From positions 1 through 24,966 of IMG/VR virus record IMGVR_UViG_3300027791_000124: a DNA stretch of 24,966 nt; one strand, written 5' to 3'. The notes under the pieces were generated by a model. The model saw only the letters and a list, made by a program, of their open reading frames with translations, was not told the origin of the DNA and did no database searches. Shown here piece by piece: positions 23,222 to 24,966 of this stretch. How positions within the stretch are numbered: the stretch's first letter is position 1; each line of letters begins with the position of its first letter. This DNA is from a virus. A program made the position numbers and the translations under genes.

Positions 23222-24154
23222 TCAATCTAAACGTCTTACAACGCGAGGTATGATTTCCCCTGAACGTATAATCTCTACTTGACAACCTATCTCAAGATTA
23301 AGGTCGCGTATATACTGAATATTGTGCAGCGTGGCTCTGGAAACAGTGGCATCGCCTATAAGGACGGGTTCCAGTATTGCTACTGGACTTACTACCCCAC
23401 TCTTTCCTAGCTGCCACACTACATCAACAAGCGTTGTCTCAACACCCTGTGCTCGGCTTTTAAGAGCGAAAGCACCCCTTGGGTGTTTGCTGGTGTGTCC
23501 TAGTCTATCGTGAGCTTTATTATTATCAAGACGATAAACAGTACCATCTGTAGGGTATTCACTAGAATCGAACCGAGTAACTACATTCAAACCTTCTTCG
23601 CTAAGACTTTCCAGTGTTTGCTGATAAGTCTCATGACTCATAGGAATTTGATCGTATGCTACAAATACAAGTGAACGAGTCTTAAACTCGGTTAAACCTT
23701 CTAAGCTATTCTTCAAGCCAAGAGAACCCGAAGCATAATTGCGTGAGTTAGGTACACTGCTTGGGGCGACAACTTCTCCAGTAATTTGAACAAGACCAAT
23801 AGCTTTAATACTATTAGGTACTAATTCTTTTATCTTGGCAGTAATGTCTCTACCTTGTATACCATCTCCACGAGTTAAAGCTAACTCAAGGTTTCCGTCT
23901 ACATACAGAATAGATATAGCAGCCCCGTCTAGCTTAGGAGAAACCACACAATTATTTATATCAATAGGAGCTTTAGCTATATCAAAACACTTTTGCAATG
24001 AATACATTTGATACGCGTGAGTCACTGCATCAGTAACCTCGTATCCAACAGTATTATAGTTGTGTTTGTGTGCTAAAAGATCGAACTCCTCGTCCGAAAG
24101 GAGAGGAGTACCTTCGTAGTATAATTTACTCGCTCTGTCTAAAAAATCGCGCAT
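23222..24154 (-). CDS. ligA: NAD-dependent DNA ligase, adenylation/OB half
   Basis: 310 aa. A short Ia-like part (LYYEGTPLLSDEEFDLL) binds NMN. The nucleotidyltransferase core has KLDGAA with the AMP-accepting Lys74, RGDGIQGRDIT, TGEVV, GAFALK, and VWQLGKSGVVSPVAILEPV. The OB fold ends in VEIIRSGEIIPRV. The protein stops there, where bacterial LigA would continue into the zinc finger; that remainder is the next gene. It is not a frameshift: there are 79 bp with a promoter and ribosome site between the halves. Compared with E. coli LigA (Lys115), the N-terminal domain is about 40 residues shorter. It seals nicks in phage DNA using NAD. Confidence 0.93.
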   Translation of the reverse strand: MRDFLDRASKLYYEGTPLLSDEEFDLLAHKHNYNTVGYEVTDAVTHAYQMYSLQKCFDIAKAPIDINNCVVSPKLDGAAISILYVDGNLELALTRGDGIQGRDITAKIKELVPNSIKAIGLVQITGEVVAPSSVPNSRNYASGSLGLKNSLEGLTEFKTRSLVFVAYDQIPMSHETYQQTLESLSEEGLNVVTRFDSSEYPTDGTVYRLDNNKAHDRLGHTSKHPRGAFALKSRAQGVETTLVDVVWQLGKSGVVSPVAILEPVLIGDATVSRATLHNIQYIRDLNLEIGCQVEIIRSGEIIPRVVRRLD

Positions 24155-24180
24155 AATAGTTTCTCTAAGTTAGAAAGGAT

Positions 24181-24209
24181 ATTATACGGCATTTTAAGGA
24201 AGCTGTCAA
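24181..24209 (-). promoter_or_regulatory. Consensus sigma70 promoter for the ligase N-half gene
   Basis: On the - strand TTGACA (24209-24204), a 17-bp spacer, then TATAAT (24186-24181), both perfect. It starts 3 bp after the stop of the PC4-like gene. The predicted start near 24174 gives a leader of about 20 nt. Confidence 0.88.
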
Positions 24210-24212
24210 GAA

Positions 24213-24512
24213 CTATTTATACAAATCCCTAATTAAATCCGAGAAGTGTTCTTCTATAATTTCTTTCGACTCCGCTAGCGATAGTATCTCTATTAAGCCT
24301 GAGAATAGTTCCCTGGAGTTGCTAAAATCTAAAGGCATGGCTATGCCCTCAGGAGTGGGTTTCCACTCTTCTTCGAAGTCCATGTAATATTTACGCAAAT
24401 GCATATACTCAACACCTCGAAAAGTGTTGATAGTAAGTCTTACTTGTACTTCTTTTACTTCGTCATAATGAATAACCCTAGAATAAGCCTCTGGAGCTTG
24501 ATATAAGTCCAT
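24213..24512 (-). CDS. PC4-like single-stranded DNA-binding protein
   Basis: 99 aa. Residues 22-80 follow the PC4/p15 pattern closely: a beta strand VRLTINTFRG, then the hallmark LRKYYMDFEEEWKPTPEGIAM (PC4 has I-REYWMD-x-EGEMKPGRKGI), and a final amphipathic helix (SRELFSGLIEILSLAE). PC4 folds dimerise and grip single-stranded DNA. A PC4-like protein has been described as the SSB of phage T5. The gene lies next to the ligase genes, in the same block as replisome genes. The ATG shares a tight junction (2-nt gap) with the upstream small gene. Together with the gp32-like gene at 13577 this gives two candidate SSBs. Confidence 0.82.
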   Translation of the reverse strand: MDLYQAPEAYSRVIHYDEVKEVQVRLTINTFRGVEYMHLRKYYMDFEEEWKPTPEGIAMPLDFSNSRELFSGLIEILSLAESKEIIEEHFSDLIRDLYK

Positions 24513-24514
24513 TA

Positions 24515-24784
24515 TTACCTGCCCCCGTTTTTAAGAATAGAGGACAACGGAAGTACACTAAAAATATTATCAGGACGCAGTAATCGGTAAGAGTCAGTAT
24601 CCCAACAAAAGAAAAGAAGTGTATCTTCAGTTTCCTTAGCACGATTCTTCTTTTTCTGTATGTAAGGGGTTGTGAAGTCTAAAGTACAGACATTATATTT
24701 TAGTTTTTTGGATTGCTCACTACGATAAGTAATGATTGCATCGCCATACTCGTGCACTAAATGTGCAAGTTCTTGCTTTTTCAC
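24515..24784 (-). CDS. Small protein, possible SH3/WYL_2-like fold
   Basis: 89 aa, starting with GTG at 24784 (AAGGA 7 nt upstream). It opens with a helix (MKKQELAHLVHEYGDAIITY) followed by beta strands (YNVCTLDFTTPYI; TLLFFCWDTDSYRLLRPDNI) and a short tail (LPLSSILKNGG). The pattern FxxWD-x-D-x-YR-x-L-x-x-x-xI recalls the small phage Sm-like/WYL_2 (formerly DUF2693) proteins, of unknown role. It is 2 nt upstream of the PC4-like gene, so the two probably form one unit. The assignment is tentative. Confidence 0.6.
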   Translation of the reverse strand: MKKQELAHLVHEYGDAIITYRSEQSKKLKYNVCTLDFTTPYIQKKKNRAKETEDTLLFFCWDTDSYRLLRPDNIFSVLPLSSILKNGGR

Positions 24785-24807
24785 TATGATTTCCTTCTGT
24801 AGTAGTT

Positions 24808-24823
24808 AGCAATTTTTATTGCT
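24808..24823 (-). other. Perfect hairpin in the leader of the small SH3-like gene
   Basis: AGCAAT-TTTT-ATTGCT, a 6-bp perfect inverted repeat. It lies between a possible -10 box (24849-24844) and the ribosome site of the gene starting at 24784. It could be an operator or an mRNA leader hairpin. Confidence 0.35.
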
Positions 24824-24843
24824 AGGTCACATACTTAAAGGTG

Positions 24844-24849
24844 ATTATA
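24844..24849 (-). promoter_or_regulatory. Possible -10 box (TATAAT) for the 24784 gene
   Basis: A perfect TATAAT on the - strand, but at 17 bp spacing the -35 position reads TAACGA, and no extended -10 TG is present. It is placed directly after the terminator, where a promoter for the next unit is expected. If real it is weak or activator-dependent. Confidence 0.35.
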
Positions 24850-24857
24850 GTAGATGC

Positions 24858-24895
24858 AAAAAAGCCTCGTTAGGTAAACCTAACAAGGCAGGTTT
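24858..24895 (-). terminator. Intrinsic terminator after the gene at the right edge
   Basis: In the - strand RNA an 11-bp stem GCCUUGUUAGG / CCUAACGAGGC (one G-U pair) with loop UUUA occupies 24889-24864, followed by UUUUUU. On the other strand the G-U becomes a C-A mismatch, so the - direction is favoured, although TTTTTT follows on both sides. Confidence 0.88.
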
Positions 24896-24900
24896 TTTAC

Positions 24901-24966
24901 TTAGTCTTCGTTAGATAGAAGAGTTGTAAAATACTGTGCAGCTTTTCCGGTCAACTTAGAGATAAT
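24901..24966 (-). CDS. C-terminal end of an unknown gene (continues beyond the window)
   Basis: The - strand frame is open from the window edge to a TAA at 24903-24901, coding for a 21-residue end (IISKLTGKAAQYFTTLLSNED). The stop is followed within about 12 bp by a strong terminator in the right orientation, which supports a real gene end. Too little is visible to name it. Confidence 0.6.
   Translation of the reverse strand: MISKLTGKAAQYFTTLLSNED

Noticed and set aside
22393-24154. Frameshifted or nonsense-broken single ligase gene
   Set aside because: The halves are separated by 79 bp containing a promoter and a ribosome site, and the split falls between domains, as in T5.

Overview
This window looks like part of a double-stranded DNA tailed phage, probably a siphovirus distantly related to coliphage T5. 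No bacterial genes, rRNA, tRNA, IS element or CRISPR array are visible. The sequence is AT-rich. Gene packing is tight, with many start/stop overlaps and frequent GTG starts. Promoters match the sigma70 consensus, so the phage appears to rely on the host RNA polymerase. The tail-fibre modules are of a kind I associate with marine phages. A gammaproteobacterial host is a reasonable guess but is not proven by the sequence.

Layout. Positions 1-7346 (+ strand) carry virion genes: the 3' part of a large tail-tip/host-specificity (J-like) protein, a small structural protein behind its own consensus promoter, a 1011-aa repeat-built tail fibre ending in an S74 self-cleaving chaperone, and a small GNAT-like protein. 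A bidirectional terminator (about 7349-7374) separates this from a block transcribed entirely on the - strand (7392 to the window end) that is devoted to DNA metabolism.

The - strand block, read 5' to 3' from the right edge: the tail of an unknown gene, a terminator, a small possible SH3/WYL_2-like protein, a PC4-like single-strand-binding protein, the two halves of an NAD-dependent DNA ligase as separate genes, a protein built of four helix-turn-helix-like repeats (position of T5 D5), a UUCG-loop terminator, a DnaB-type helicase, a TOPRIM primase, a family A DNA polymerase with proofreading domain, an unknown protein, PhoH, an UvsW/D10-type helicase, an unknown protein, a gp32-like SSB, SbcD (D12), SbcC (D13), a tiny charged overlapping ORF, a PD-(D/E)XK nuclease (D14 position), a flap endonuclease (D15), an adenosylcobalamin-dependent ribonucleotide reductase and a small unknown protein. 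As I recall the T5 map, this order parallels T5 ligase-D5-D6-D7-D9-D10-D11-D12-D13-D14-D15, with PhoH, a gp32-like SSB and a class II RNR as additions.

How it works together. Helicase, primase, polymerase, SSBs, flap nuclease and ligase make a nearly complete replisome. SbcCD, the UvsW-like helicase and the D14-type nuclease supply recombination and repair. The RNR supplies dNTPs. Four - strand promoters share a CTTGA start to the -35 box, a 17-bp spacer and a perfect TATAAT. They divide the block into several transcription units, including one promoter for each ligase half. No stretch longer than 300 bases lacks a gene.
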